Positions 9,905 through 20,609 of a stretch of 64,000 bases of DNA are shown piece after piece (the stretch's first letter is position 1; each line of letters opens with the position of its first letter). Source of the stretch: Flavobacterium weaverense (GTDB lineage: Bacteria > Bacteroidota > Bacteroidia > Flavobacteriales > Flavobacteriaceae). The notes beneath the pieces were generated by a model. That model did not search any database. It was not told where the DNA came from and saw only the letters and a list, made by a program, of their open reading frames with translations. Made by a program: the position numbers and the translations under genes. The DNA lies in the NCBI RefSeq assembly GCF_003688495.1, contig NZ_REFH01000013.1, positions 41,767 to 105,766 on the forward strand, read 5' to 3'.

Positions 9905-10422
9905 TTCGTGTGTAACGGTATTATTCCATAATTTTTTAAAACCTTTTAGATGTTTTTTTAACATTTAGTATAACTACAAGATTTTTTTTTCATCTTTTAG
10001 GAGCAATAACGACATTTGTATTTCTGGTTGCAATGGGCACAGTTTCCAAAACCGCACTATTCGTTAAGGTTCTAATTTATTTATTTATTCACGGGATTTT
10101 GGTTATGTAACTCGACTGGACTTTTTTGTGCTATTTACATTGTTTGTTCAATTTTGTAGGCACAGTTTGAAAAACTGCGCGAACGATTGTGGAATATTAG
10201 CGAGATCGGGTAATCTCCAACATAAAATTACATGACCTTTATCTTATAAAATTAAATTGCGTAAAACAATTTCCCCTGTAAGAGACATATTACGTCATTA
10301 ACTCCAATAATAAAAAAAACATTAGAAATATCTACTAAAGTAAGTATTATTTTATAAATTTTTAATCTATATATTTGATTAACTTCTTACGATAGAATCC
10401 TAATAACTTTAACCAAATAATT
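9905..10422. other. Intergenic region with short palindromic repeats
   Basis: A 518-bp stretch after comM. It holds two related motifs, GGCACAGTTT followed by AAAAC and GC, at about 10035-10055 and 10159-10180. The second is a near-perfect palindrome. Nothing else was recognised. Confidence 0.5.
10159..10180. repeat. REP-like palindrome
   Basis: GGCACAGTTTGAAAAACTGCGC folds on itself (CAGTTT/AAACTG). A diverged copy lies about 124 bp upstream at 10035. Short elements of this kind are common between genes in Flavobacteria. Confidence 0.5.
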
Positions 10423-11769
10423 ATGAAAAAAACATTTTTTTTGCTATCATCCTTATGAATATCAGCGCTTTGTTTTTCTTAAATTCCTGTTCAAATGAAG
10501 ATTTATTTACTTAAGGCAAATCGGATTTAATCAATATCAATCAGGTTAGAGAACAATTTAATAGCAATCCAATTAAGTTAAAAAATAATATTTATTTTTA
10601 GAATGAATGAGATTGGGAAAGTTGTCGTTTTGAAAATTACACATTATCTATTCCTATTTTATCAAACAAGCCCATTTTAATTAAGAGATTAAAAAATCCA
10701 AATTCATCAAAATATTTATATTAATTTTTTCTTGTAACCAAAAATAAGTTAAACAATACTTTAGATTATAATTTAAAGGTATTTATTGCTTCAAATAGTA
10801 AGAACTATGATAGAGATAGCTATCGTTTATATAACATAAATAATAAATTAATTCAAAATAAAGAAAAATCAGCCTTTAAAAATATTTCAAAAACATCAAA
10901 AATTAGTGATTTTGATTGTGAATTGTGGGGTTATTTCTTAACTAATGAATAATGGTGAAAGAAAGCTTATCTATACATGGTATGTATGTTCTGGTTCTGG
11001 TCAATCAGCACAAGCACCCCCAGGGGATGGATGTGGCGGTGTAGATGGCACATCAAATGATCAAGATGCTGAAGAAAATATAGATGATTCCCAATTAGAA
11101 ACATGCTTACAAAAAATTTTGGCTTTACTCAAAGATACCTCAAATATTGATGTCTCAAATGTTCTAAAAAAAATGGGATTAAATAACACTAATTATGTAA
11201 AGATGAAAATGGGGAATATGGAAAAACCAGGTAATTATGCAGAGAGAAAAAAGATTTCAAATTACCACTATTCGGTAACATTTACGCAAAATATTTATAC
11301 GAGCGTTACAAAATTGTATAAAGCCGCAGCTTTGGTGCACGAAATGATACAGGCTTATATGTTAAGTGTCGTTGATAATAACACTACTGTCATCAATGAT
11401 AACAATTCATATCCTACTAATGCTCCTTTTAAAGACTTTACGGAATTATTTAAAATATATGTAAACAAAGCAAGTCCTATCGGAAATGCTAGTTATTCAC
11501 AGCACGAGGATATGGTAAATAAATATGTTGATGCAATTGCATCTGCTTTAGAAGAATATCAACGGAATGAAACTGTAATTCCAAGTTCTCTGGCAGATAA
11601 ACAAGTTTTTTTAGATATGGCCTGGAATAGTTTGCAAAATATAGAAGTATTTAAAAATAAATTCCCTCCAGGGAGCGTAGACAACACAAGAATAATTAAT
11701 AGAATTACCGCTGAAAGTAACGGGGTTTACTACCAAGGACAATGGGCGGTTGGAAAACCTTTTAATTAA
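10423..11769 (+). pseudogene. Decayed secreted lipoprotein with metallopeptidase-like region
   Basis: An ATG at 10423 starts a lipoprotein leader, MKKTFF, then a shift in the T-run near 10440 is needed to continue as AIILMNISALFFLNSCSNED with its lipobox. The same frame then meets stops after FT, after IYF, after NE and after YLY. It ends with the segment DFDCELWGYFLTNE. Near 10945 a second one-base shift leads into an intact 274-codon frame beginning NNGERKLIYTWYVCSGSG. The intact part contains HEMIQAYM and a later QHEDMVNKY, like the HExxH region of small metallopeptidases but with Gln in place of the second His. The gene is clearly broken in its first third; the 3' frame may still be translated. 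Confidence 0.8.
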
Positions 11770-11857
11770 ATTGGAATGCCAACAATTTCATTTTCGTCAA
11801 ATTTGACAATAATTATTGGAATTCATTATAAAAATATAATACGTAAACATAAACCAG

Positions 11858-12556
11858 ATGAAAAATATAAACATTATATTCATTGTTGTAATTCTTATGG
11901 CAGGATGTGCAACTAGATCTGACAAAGTTATAGTAGCTGCTATTAATCCAATACCTAAGAATAATGATACATTAATAGAGAAATATGCAGTCATAAATGA
12001 TTATTTAGACTCACAGATTAGAGATCGATCTAAAAAGATCATGATTTTAAGTAAAAAAACCAATACAAATGTGACCTTAAAGATTCTTAGGCTAAATGAT
12101 ATTTATGTTAGAGATTCAATAACTTTGAATTACAGTGAAGATAAAACATTCTATAAAGAGTCAGAGTGGGAAATAGCGAGAAAAAAATACAGTAAAAATT
12201 CTATAGCAGAAATAGAAAATGCTACTGATAGAGCAGGTGAATGTTGTTGGGTTGCTGAAAATTTTAATTATAAAAATGTAATTTTTGAAGAATTACAACC
12301 TGGCTCAACAGCTTTTATGGAAAAGTACATGTCTAGCAAAATAGTACCAATTGTACAAAATGTTGATAGCATAGCTCATTATAAATTATACTCATTTTCG
12401 GAGCCTATATATTATCAAAATAGAGAATGTCTGATTTTTACTTTTTATAAAGGCGATCTTTTAGGTTTGGGTGGCAGTTCAGTGATTGTCATATATAAAA
12501 AGAAAAATGGCAAATGGATTCAAACACATATTGGCAATCCAAATTGGATTAGTTGA
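11858..12556 (+). CDS. Hypothetical lipoprotein
   Basis: A 232-residue protein whose N-terminus, MKNINIIFIVVILMAGC, is a lipoprotein signal with the lipobox LMAGC, so it is probably anchored to a membrane. The rest is lysine-, isoleucine- and asparagine-rich with no motif I recognise; a GECCW pair of cysteines sits near residue 128. It lies 88 bp after the decayed lipoprotein gene on the same strand. No function is assigned. Confidence 0.7.
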   Translation: MKNINIIFIVVILMAGCATRSDKVIVAAINPIPKNNDTLIEKYAVINDYLDSQIRDRSKKIMILSKKTNTNVTLKILRLNDIYVRDSITLNYSEDKTFYKESEWEIARKKYSKNSIAEIENATDRAGECCWVAENFNYKNVIFEELQPGSTAFMEKYMSSKIVPIVQNVDSIAHYKLYSFSEPIYYQNRECLIFTFYKGDLLGLGGSSVIVIYKKKNGKWIQTHIGNPNWIS

Positions 12557-12864
12557 ATTGAATTTAGTATTCAAAAATATTCTTGCATAACTATTCTAAT
12601 GACAATCGTGCATAGGTACTGTAATTTGGCTCATAAAAAGCTGGAGCTTTGCCATTGGGGTTTTAGATAGAGTAAGAGTATGGGCAAGAATGATAGTTCT
12701 GCGCTATCGGGTTTCAACTAATGCAGCGCAAAGTTGTCGAAGTTTAGCTAGCAATAGTTACTTTTAAACCGACATTGAGTTGCTATAATATATCAGTCAA
12801 AGGCGGAGTGCTGCCTATTTAAATTAAGAGGCTCTATGAAGCAGCAAGCAATAATCAAAACAAA
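12557..12864. other. Intergenic, nothing recognised
   Basis: About 300 bp of slightly more GC-rich sequence between convergent genes. Neither strand gave an open frame or a hairpin beyond the terminator at 12865. Confidence 0.5.
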
Positions 12865-12890
12865 AAGCCCACGGTTTAAACCGTGGGCTT
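12865..12890 (-). terminator. Terminator of the DEAD-box helicase gene
   Basis: A perfect 26-bp palindrome, AAGCCCACGGTTT and its complement, is followed on the minus strand by TTTTTG TTTTG. It lies 28 bp past the helicase stop codon. Confidence 0.9.
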
Positions 12891-12917
12891 CAATTACGAG
12901 CTTGAACTTTTAATTAT

Positions 12918-14222
12918 CTATTTACTAAATCTTCTTTCGTTATTAGCATTAGGTCTTCTTGGACCAAAACTATTATTACTTCTAGCAGTATTCTCTGTCT
13001 TTGGAGTGTTTGTAGACTTCGGAGTTCTAGGAGTTGAATTGCGTTGCTGTCTTCCTTGACCTTGCTTGATTGGTTCTTTTGAGGCATTAGGATCTGGCTT
13101 AAAACCTGCAATTTGTTCTACTGGCAATCTCAACCCTACTAACTTTTCAATGTCTCTTAAAAATACTGTTTCGTCTGGACTAAAAAGAGAAACTGCTTCT
13201 CCGCTAGCTCCAGCTCTTCCTGTTCTACCGATACGGTGAACATAATCTTCTGGAATATTTGGCAATTCAAAATTCACAACGTGTGGTAATAAAGGGATGT
13301 CTAAACCTCGTGCGGCAATATCTGTTGCTACTAATGCCGTTAAACTCCCATCTTTAAAACCTGCTAAAGCTTTAGTTCTTGCACCTTGGCCTTTATTTCC
13401 GTGAATCGCAGCAGCTTTAATACCAGCAGCAATCATGCTTTCACATAATTTGTTTGCTCCTTGTTTAGTACGTGTAAAAACAAGAATCTGTTTCCAGTTT
13501 CCTTCTGTAATAAGTTTAATAACTAACTCTGTTTTTTTCTCTTTTGCGACAGGATATATTTTTTGTATGATAGCGTCAACTGTAGTGTTTTCTGGAGTAG
13601 CTTCAACTTGTACAGGATTGTTTAAAATTCCCATTGCAAGTTTCTTAATATCTCTAGAAAATGTAGCTGAGAATAACAAGTTTTGTCTTTTAGCAGGTAA
13701 CACTTTTAAGATACGTTCGATATCTCTAAGAAATCCCATGTCTAGCATACGATCTGCTTCATCTAATACTAAAATTTCTACTTTTGCAAGTGATATCAAA
13801 CCTTGATTTTGTAAATCAATTAATCTTCCCGGTGTCGCTACTAAAATATCAACTCCTTGACGCAGTTGTGTAACTTGTGGATTTTGGTTAACACCACCAA
13901 AAATCACAGTACTTTTCATATCTAAGAATATACTGTATTCTTTTATATTGGCTAATATCTGAGCCGCTAATTCTCTTGTTGGTGTTAATATCAACGCGCG
14001 AATTGGTCTGTTTCGCAATTGTTGTCCTTGTGATAATAATTGTAATATAGGTAATGTAAAACCTGCTGTTTTACCTGTTCCTGTTTGCGCTGATGCTAAA
14101 ACATCTTTTCCTTCTAAAATGGGTGGAATTGCTTTTTGTTGTATTGGAGAAGGTGTTGTGTATCCTTTTTTGCTGATGGCTTTTAATAAAGCATCAGATA
14201 ATCCTAATGAGCTAAATGACAT
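12918..14222 (-). CDS. DEAD-box RNA helicase (RhlE-like)
   Basis: A 434-residue ATP-dependent RNA helicase. Motifs in order are the Q motif ([13 protein letters not shown]), Walker A ([13 protein letters not shown]), PTRELA, the DEAD box ([13 protein letters not shown]), SAT, and motif [12 protein letters not shown]. After the RecA2 domain comes a low-complexity basic tail rich in Arg, Asn, Ser and Thr, typical of RhlE-type proteins that act in ribosome assembly and RNA turnover in the cold. It is a single gene with its own promoter box and a strong terminator. Confidence 0.96.
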   Translation of the reverse strand: MSFSSLGLSDALLKAISKKGYTTPSPIQQKAIPPILEGKDVLASAQTGTGKTAGFTLPILQLLSQGQQLRNRPIRALILTPTRELAAQILANIKEYSIFLDMKSTVIFGGVNQNPQVTQLRQGVDILVATPGRLIDLQNQGLISLAKVEILVLDEADRMLDMGFLRDIERILKVLPAKRQNLLFSATFSRDIKKLAMGILNNPVQVEATPENTTVDAIIQKIYPVAKEKKTELVIKLITEGNWKQILVFTRTKQGANKLCESMIAAGIKAAAIHGNKGQGARTKALAGFKDGSLTALVATDIAARGLDIPLLPHVVNFELPNIPEDYVHRIGRTGRAGASGEAVSLFSPDETVFLRDIEKLVGLRLPVEQIAGFKPDPNASKEPIKQGQGRQQRNSTPRTPKSTNTPKTENTARSNNSFGPRRPNANNERRFSK

Positions 14223-14275
14223 AAATGGTGTTTATGAAGTAAGATAATTATTTCTTTTACTTCCTTAATTTGCTG

Positions 14276-14283
14276 CAAAGATA
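14276..14283 (-). promoter_or_regulatory. Bacteroidota -7 promoter box for the DEAD-box gene
   Basis: On the minus strand the octamer TATCTTTG fits the Bacteroidota -7 consensus TAnnTTTG and lies 54 bp before the helicase ATG. No clear -33 TTTG was seen at the right distance. Confidence 0.6.
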
Positions 14284-14434
14284 CTGCTAATTTTTTGATG
14301 TGTTTTTTATTGGTGTTTTTTGTTTGCGTAAAGCACAATTTTGCTCGTTTAGGCTACAGCATTCTAATTTTTACAATCACGAATTTCGACACTTTTCAAA
14401 GCTTTAAACTTTATGTAAAAAAAATTCGCAAAAA

Positions 14435-14460
14435 AAAATCAGGCATGATAGCCTGATTTT
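14435..14460 (-). terminator. Terminator of the zinc peptidase gene
   Basis: The arms AAAATCAGGC and GCCTGATTTT flank ATGATA, and the minus strand continues into a T-run. It lies 22 bp past the stop codon of the peptidase gene. Confidence 0.9.
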
Positions 14461-14481
14461 TTTTAAAAATATGAAAACTAA

Positions 14482-15342
14482 TTATCTGATTTCTGCAAAT
14501 GTGTCTCCTTGCGTAATATCGCCTGTCTTGTAGCCTTTCATGAACCAAGCTTTACGTTGAGCTGAAGTTCCATGAGTAAAAGATTCTGGAACAATGCGTC
14601 CTTGTATTTTTGATTGAATAGCATCGTCACCCACAGCGTGTGCTGCACTAAGCGCTTCGTCAATATCTCCTTCTTCTAAGAAGTTTTTCATTTGTTGGTT
14701 GTGATATGTCCATACACCTGCATAGAAATCTGCTTGAAGTTCTAACGCTACTGATAATTTATTTGCTTCAGCTTGACTTTTTCCTTCTTGCATCTTTCTC
14801 ATTTTAGAGGAAGTTCCCAGTAATGTTTGAACGTGATGTCCTATTTCGTGAGCAATTACGTAAGCTGTTGCAAAATCGCCTCCTTTTGCACCAAATTTAG
14901 TTTCTAACTCATCAAAAAAAGCCAAATCCATATAGACTTTTTGATCGCCAGGACAATAAAACGGACCTGAATCAGAAGTTGCGTTTCCACATGCCGTTTC
15001 TACATTTCTTGTAAATAGTACTAAATTAGGTCTTTCATAATTTAGATTATTTTCTTGAAATATTTTTGTCCAAACGTCTTCTGTGTCTACTAATATTGCT
15101 TCTATAAATTTCCCTTCCTCTTTCTCCTTAGCAGTTAAATCTCTTTGCTCTGTTGGTGCGCCTTGATTTCCTTGCGTTTGTTCTAAAATATTACCGACCA
15201 TCTGACCATTTTCACCACCAAAAACGTTGAGTAGTAAAATAACAATTCCTATTAATCCACCACCTACGATTGTTTTTCCTCCAGAAGACATTCCTCTTCG
15301 GTCTTCAAAATTATCACTACTACGTCTGCCGCTCCATTTCAT
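14482..15342 (-). CDS. YpfJ-type neutral zinc metallopeptidase
   Basis: A 286-residue membrane-anchored protein of the KPN_02809/YpfJ zinc peptidase family. A basic N-terminus is followed by one membrane segment at about residues 25-42 (VGGGLIGIVILLLNVFGG). The zinc site HEIGHH is at 165-170, and ELQADFYAGVW further on supplies the third ligand region. Cys118 and Cys130 flank the region before the active helix, and the protein ends normally for the family. The physiological substrate is not known. Confidence 0.93.
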   Translation of the reverse strand: MKWSGRRSSDNFEDRRGMSSGGKTIVGGGLIGIVILLLNVFGGENGQMVGNILEQTQGNQGAPTEQRDLTAKEKEEGKFIEAILVDTEDVWTKIFQENNLNYERPNLVLFTRNVETACGNATSDSGPFYCPGDQKVYMDLAFFDELETKFGAKGGDFATAYVIAHEIGHHVQTLLGTSSKMRKMQEGKSQAEANKLSVALELQADFYAGVWTYHNQQMKNFLEEGDIDEALSAAHAVGDDAIQSKIQGRIVPESFTHGTSAQRKAWFMKGYKTGDITQGDTFAEIR

Positions 15343-15424
15343 ATGCTGTTGTTTTATATTTTAGTTATTCGCAATCCTATAAAATTACACAATTTAATAG
15401 AATTAATTTGTTTTTGTTTAATCG

Positions 15425-18400
15425 TTATTTTACCCATTTCACGAAAGTTTCTTCGATGATTCCCTTGATTATTGGTTTAGGAATGTAGTCATTCATTCCT
15501 GCTTGTAAACATTTTTCTTTCTCTTCTCTTTCTGTTCCAGCAGTTATGGCAATTATTGAAACTTCTTTTCCGGAAACCATTTCTCTGATGATTTTTGTTG
15601 CTTCGTAACCATTCATTACTGGCATTTGTATGTCCATAAATATTATATCTGGAACTACTTCTTCAAATTGTATTACCGCTTCTTCTCCATTAACAGCAGT
15701 GCTAATAGTAGTTTTTATTGGTAGATTTTTTATAATGGTCTTTAGCAACAACATGTTTACTTTATTATCTTCAACAATTAAAACTTTAACTTCTTTAGTT
15801 AATTCGCTGATATCACAAAGCTCTTTTTCAATAATCTCTACAGTATCATTCTGTGTGCTATCATCATCTGTATTTTTATTACTAGTTTCAAGCGCTATGT
15901 CAAAATAAAATGTACTTCCCATTCCTACTGTACTTGTTAGTTCTAACTGACTATTCATTAAACCTAATAGTTGGTTCGAGATTGTTAATCCTAATCCTGT
16001 TCCTCCAAATTTTCTTGTTGTCGAACTGTCTTCCTGTGAAAATGCTTTAAATATCTTCTTTTTATTCTCTTCAACAATTCCCATTCCTGTATCAATTACG
16101 GCAAATCGAATGGTTTCAGTTGTATCACTAGTGCGTTCAATTACGGATACTTCTAATTTGATCCAACCTATTTCAGTAAACTTAACAGCATTTGCTAAAA
16201 GATTAATTAAAATTTGCTTTAATCGAACGCTATCAATCCAAAAGTATTTCGGGATATCATCAGAAATATTTAGCTTTAAATTTAAATTTTTCTGAGAGGA
16301 TTCGTATAGTATTAAGTCGATAACTTGAGTTAAAAGGTCTCTGATATTATGTTTCTCAATGTATAAATCTAGTTTTCCCGCTTCAATTTTCGAAAAGTCC
16401 AAAATATCGTTGATAATATCCAGTAACGAATGTGCTGATTGATTTATCGTAGTCATATACTTTTCTTGAATTTTTTCAAGATCAGTTTTCATCAGCAAAT
16501 CAGTGAATCCAATAATTCCATTAAGCGGAGTTCTAATCTCGTGACTCATGTTAGCAAGAAATTCCGATTTAGATTTATTAGCAGCTTCTGCTAATTCTTT
16601 TTCTTTTACAATGGTTTCAGCGATTTTTCTTTCAGTAATGTCAATAAAAATACCTTCTAGAAATGCGATTTTACCGTCTTTGTAAATAGTGTCACCAAAC
16701 TCTTCGACCCAAATTATACTTTTATCTTTATGAACAATTCGATACGTTAAATGTATTGGAGTTCTATTTTCAATTGCAGTTTTTTGAGCTTCAATTGTAA
16801 GCAACTTATCTTCTGGATAAATTAGATCAATAAATGAAATTTCATTATTTAGAAAAACCGATTTTGGATAACCTGTTAGTTTTTCGATTTTGTCATTGAT
16901 ATAAATCTTAGTATTGTTAGCATCGTAATTGGAAAGATAAACGGTTCCGGGAATATTATTTGCTAGCAGTCTGAATTTTTCTTCACTCTCGTAAATTGCA
17001 GTTTCATTTGTAATTCTATCGATAGACGAAGCAATATTACGCGCTAATGTTTGTAGAATGTTTACTTCGTCTTCGGTCCAAATTTTTTCTTCTTGCGTAT
17101 TATCAAATCCTAAAAAGCCGTGAAATTTATTTTTGATAAAAATTGGAAAAAGAATTATAGAAACCACTTCAAGATTTTCTAATTTTTTTCGCAGAGATTC
17201 GTTCTCAATTTTTGAAATTATTACTTCAAATCTCTTATTATTCAATAATGGTGTTAAAAGTTCTTCAAAATAATTATAGGATATATTTTGTAGACCAGTA
17301 TTATTCTCTGTTAACGTATCGTTTTCACTAATCCATCGGTATTTCTGACTTATAGTTTTTTCTTCACCATTGTTTTCATAGTAATACGCACGATGAGAAT
17401 TTGTCGCTTTTCCCATGATAATCAGTACATCAGAAAATATGTCGTGAATATCATTACTGTTTAGAAACTTCTCAGTACATAAAGTCATTGCGGACAACAA
17501 TTCACTTTTATATTGCAATTTTTTCTCTGCTTCATAACGACTCTGAGAGATAACAGTCAGCGAAATCAAATCTGCGATACTCCTAGCAAAAATAATATCT
17601 TCATTGTCCCAATCTCTTGTGTTTTCGGCATTTTCGAAAGCTAAAACACCCGTTAAATTTCCATTGATGAAAATGGGAATATCTAGTTGAGATTTTATAT
17701 TATTAGTGCTGAAATAATCATCAGTAAATTCTGAAAACTCATAATTATTAAAAACATCTTTAGCACTGATGACAGAGTTTTTCTTAATGGCTTCAAAATA
17801 GATTGGATAATTCTTTTTAGCCAACTCTTCGCCTTTAGTGTAACTGTTCGTTGATAGAGTATATAAGTTTTCACAAATAATACTTTTGCCGGTGTATCTC
17901 CAGTATCCAACTCTACTACAATTTGTAACTTTTGCTGCAGTTTCAGTGATTTGTCTTAAACTGAGCTCTAAATCGTGGTATATACTATAATTAGTCGATG
18001 ATATTCTTTTTATTGATTCATTGTAATTTTCTATTTTTTCGTGACGAATTTTTTGCGCTGTATCAATTGCTTTGTATTTTGAAATATCTCTAGCAATACC
18101 AGAATAACCGACTATTTCGCCTACATCATTTTTTCGAACAATAACTTTTTGGGAAATCCACAAGTAACTACCGTCCTTTTTTAAAATCGGAAATTCAATT
18201 GTTGGAAAAAATTCTTGATTATCTAATGGCTGTTGGAAAAAATTCATAATTCGATCCATATATTCTTCTTTAATAAAATCAGTATAGTTTTTATTTAAGA
18301 TTTCATCATCCACATAACCCAGTGATTTCAAAGTATATTCATTTACAAACGTAAAGTAACCGTCGCAATCTACTTCATAAATGAGATCTATAGCATTTTG

Positions 18401-19435
18401 AACTAAATCTTTATATTGATTTTGGATTTGGATTTCTTTTGTTACGTCTTGACCTATACCAACAAGCAAATCTTCTGAAAATCGCTTGTCGTCCCATTGA
18501 ATATATTTATAAAGACCGTTTTTACATTTTATTTTTCGAATGAATATTCGATCATCCTTAAATTTCTTATTATAATAATCGACATCAAAGTCATTTTCTC
18601 CCGAAATTTTCCAATAGCCGTAACCCAAAATTTCTTCGACAGTATATCCTAAAATTGAAGTTACATTTTCACTGCAGAAGACGACTTCTCCTTTTTGATT
18701 TGTTGCCAGTATAAGCGAATTTCCTTTATTTATGATTTGGTTATTGAATTTCGATTCATTGTTTCGATTCACCCATAATGTAAAATGGATGTAATTGATT
18801 AGCGTAATAACTAAAACATTGATTAGTAATACAATAATTACTCTTAATTCGACTAGGTTTAAAATATAAATAAGCCACAAGAAAACATAGACAGATGCTA
18901 CAAAACTCCAATATAGTCGTATGGATTTAAGAGCATAATAAGCGAAGAAAAAGGTTACTGGAAATGCGACAATGGGAATGATGTCAAAAGTATGAACAAC
19001 TACGTTTCTAGAAATAGATCCGAAATAAAGTAGAAAACATACAGTAAAAATTTTTTGTATGTGTTTAAAAACTAATGCTGATTTAGTACTGATGTAATAA
19101 ATTAATATTAGAGTAAAACCGATAATAGAGTTGAGAAAAAGTAGGCTCTCTGGTCTTAATTTTAGGGATTCAAAAATAATTTCAATTATTAGCAACATCA
19201 GACCTAGAAAGAAAAGATAGATTTGATATTCCTTCTTTTTTGTATAAGCTCTATTTGTTTTTTCTAATAAATTACTTTTTAAACCAGTTCTAATCTTATA
19301 AATGCGATACACTAACGTGATAAATAATATAGGAATAGCAATTTTAAATAAAGCGCTTCCTATACCTGAATTAGGTATAATTGAGAAAATTAATTCTTCC
19401 ACAGAAATATATAAATGGCTATAGTAGAATACCAT
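15425..19435 (-). CDS. Hybrid sensor histidine kinase/response regulator with PAS and GAF domains
   Basis: A 1336-residue membrane-bound hybrid kinase. The order is: about seven or eight membrane segments (residues 10-225), two PAS domains (about 235-455), two GAF domains (about 475-810), a third PAS with PAC (about 825-940), HisKA with [16 protein letters not shown] (His965), a HATPase_c domain with DTGMGI and GGTGLGL, and a receiver domain (about 1205-1336) with Asp1268 in [11 protein letters not shown]. Signals sensed by the PAS/GAF set would drive autophosphorylation and transfer to the built-in receiver. No DNA-binding output domain is present and no partner gene is adjacent. Confidence 0.95.
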   Translation of the reverse strand: MVFYYSHLYISVEELIFSIIPNSGIGSALFKIAIPILFITLVYRIYKIRTGLKSNLLEKTNRAYTKKKEYQIYLFFLGLMLLIIEIIFESLKLRPESLLFLNSIIGFTLILIYYISTKSALVFKHIQKIFTVCFLLYFGSISRNVVVHTFDIIPIVAFPVTFFFAYYALKSIRLYWSFVASVYVFLWLIYILNLVELRVIIVLLINVLVITLINYIHFTLWVNRNNESKFNNQIINKGNSLILATNQKGEVVFCSENVTSILGYTVEEILGYGYWKISGENDFDVDYYNKKFKDDRIFIRKIKCKNGLYKYIQWDDKRFSEDLLVGIGQDVTKEIQIQNQYKDLVQNAIDLIYEVDCDGYFTFVNEYTLKSLGYVDDEILNKNYTDFIKEEYMDRIMNFFQQPLDNQEFFPTIEFPILKKDGSYLWISQKVIVRKNDVGEIVGYSGIARDISKYKAIDTAQKIRHEKIENYNESIKRISSTNYSIYHDLELSLRQITETAAKVTNCSRVGYWRYTGKSIICENLYTLSTNSYTKGEELAKKNYPIYFEAIKKNSVISAKDVFNNYEFSEFTDDYFSTNNIKSQLDIPIFINGNLTGVLAFENAENTRDWDNEDIIFARSIADLISLTVISQSRYEAEKKLQYKSELLSAMTLCTEKFLNSNDIHDIFSDVLIIMGKATNSHRAYYYENNGEEKTISQKYRWISENDTLTENNTGLQNISYNYFEELLTPLLNNKRFEVIISKIENESLRKKLENLEVVSIILFPIFIKNKFHGFLGFDNTQEEKIWTEDEVNILQTLARNIASSIDRITNETAIYESEEKFRLLANNIPGTVYLSNYDANNTKIYINDKIEKLTGYPKSVFLNNEISFIDLIYPEDKLLTIEAQKTAIENRTPIHLTYRIVHKDKSIIWVEEFGDTIYKDGKIAFLEGIFIDITERKIAETIVKEKELAEAANKSKSEFLANMSHEIRTPLNGIIGFTDLLMKTDLEKIQEKYMTTINQSAHSLLDIINDILDFSKIEAGKLDLYIEKHNIRDLLTQVIDLILYESSQKNLNLKLNISDDIPKYFWIDSVRLKQILINLLANAVKFTEIGWIKLEVSVIERTSDTTETIRFAVIDTGMGIVEENKKKIFKAFSQEDSSTTRKFGGTGLGLTISNQLLGLMNSQLELTSTVGMGSTFYFDIALETSNKNTDDDSTQNDTVEIIEKELCDISELTKEVKVLIVEDNKVNMLLLKTIIKNLPIKTTISTAVNGEEAVIQFEEVVPDIIFMDIQMPVMNGYEATKIIREMVSGKEVSIIAITAGTEREEKEKCLQAGMNDYIPKPIIKGIIEETFVKWVK

Positions 19436-19510
19436 AAATTAAAATAATTGATTTTAAAACTAAATTTGGGATTCTAATTTCGTTCAATTTAAGGAATAAA
19501 TTTTAATAAA

Positions 19511-19543
19511 AAACTAAGTCTAATCTAAAATCAAACTTAGTTT
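19511..19543 (-). terminator. Terminator after the membrane protein gene
   Basis: The arms AAACTAAGT and ACTTAGTTT enclose a 15-nt loop, and the minus strand runs on into TTTTATTAAAA. It lies 18 bp past the stop of the 260-residue membrane protein. Confidence 0.7.
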
Positions 19544-19560
19544 CTTATAACACTATTTTA

Positions 19561-20343
19561 CTAAAGAATTACGTCAACTTTATTTTCATTGTCAAATCCA
19601 ATGATCTCGTTATAAATTGCGTAGTATAGAGAATACAAAAGTGGCAAAGTAAAAAATATACCAATACAACAACCAATAAATCCTAACATTGCTGCTATTA
19701 CGCACACTACTAGTAATCCTAAAATTGTTAACGGCTGCTTAGACACAATTATCACACTCGCCTCAATTGCTTGAACAGCTTTAAGTTTTCCGAAAATAAT
19801 AAGAGGAATCATGATAATTGTAAATAATGCTATTGCAACACTAATAATAAAATTTAATACTGGTATTTGAGCGTACGTAATTATAGAACTAATCACATTA
19901 CTTACAAGTGAAACTAAAAAAGTAGCGATGAAAAGCTCTTTAAAATACGGAGCTTTGTAAAATTCGAACATAGTGGATACATGGAATTCCTCATCGTGCT
20001 CTGCGCAATATGCCATTTTTATTAAGCCAGCAGTAAGTGGACTAAGTAATGCTCCTAATACAATGGAAGCAGTTGAAACTATTAGTAACGAATTGAAATC
20101 AAAATTTTCTATTTTTAAATTCTCAGGTTGAAGAAAGGCCATCACTGCAGCAGCACCAAAACTAGCAATTACAACTCCAAATATCGCTATGCTGATAATA
20201 ACGAAAAACACAAATAGTACTAATCCTCCATATAAAGCAATTTTTTTATAGTTTTTGAAAGCGTGCTCAAAGACGCGACCAAAATCTAAATCATATCCTT
20301 CTCTTCTTATTGTCTCTATGCGATTTTGTATGCTGTTGTTCAT
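19561..20343 (-). CDS. Polytopic membrane protein, function unknown
   Basis: A 260-residue integral membrane protein. A soluble N-terminus of about 35 residues, including GYDLDFGRVFEHAFKNY, precedes about five or six membrane segments rich in Ile, Val, Gly and Ala. The layout resembles the membrane-domain proteins often found in Flavobacteria that are sometimes labelled glycerophosphodiester-phosphodiesterase membrane domain. I do not recognise catalytic residues. It is a lone gene between the kinase and an aldehyde dehydrogenase. Confidence 0.75.
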   Translation of the reverse strand: MNNSIQNRIETIRREGYDLDFGRVFEHAFKNYKKIALYGGLVLFVFFVIISIAIFGVVIASFGAAAVMAFLQPENLKIENFDFNSLLIVSTASIVLGALLSPLTAGLIKMAYCAEHDEEFHVSTMFEFYKAPYFKELFIATFLVSLVSNVISSIITYAQIPVLNFIISVAIALFTIIMIPLIIFGKLKAVQAIEASVIIVSKQPLTILGLLVVCVIAAMLGFIGCCIGIFFTLPLLYSLYYAIYNEIIGFDNENKVDVIL

Positions 20344-20609
20344 TTGGTTTGGTATTAATTAGGTGGTTATTTATTATTATTTAAATATTTTCAATAGTAT
20401 AAAAATTCCTGCTTGTCAATCTCTTTTGGTTTAACTAGTTTTTTTTAATAGGTGGTAAATGTAATATTTTTTTTAATTAACATTCAATCAAATTAATCTG
20501 TAAATATCTGTGAGATTTTTTATCAATATTTTACAGCTTCTCCTTGGTTTTAATAGTACTTCTAATAAAGTAAAGTAGCGAATAGTTAAGATTTGTTACT
20601 TTTTAATTC

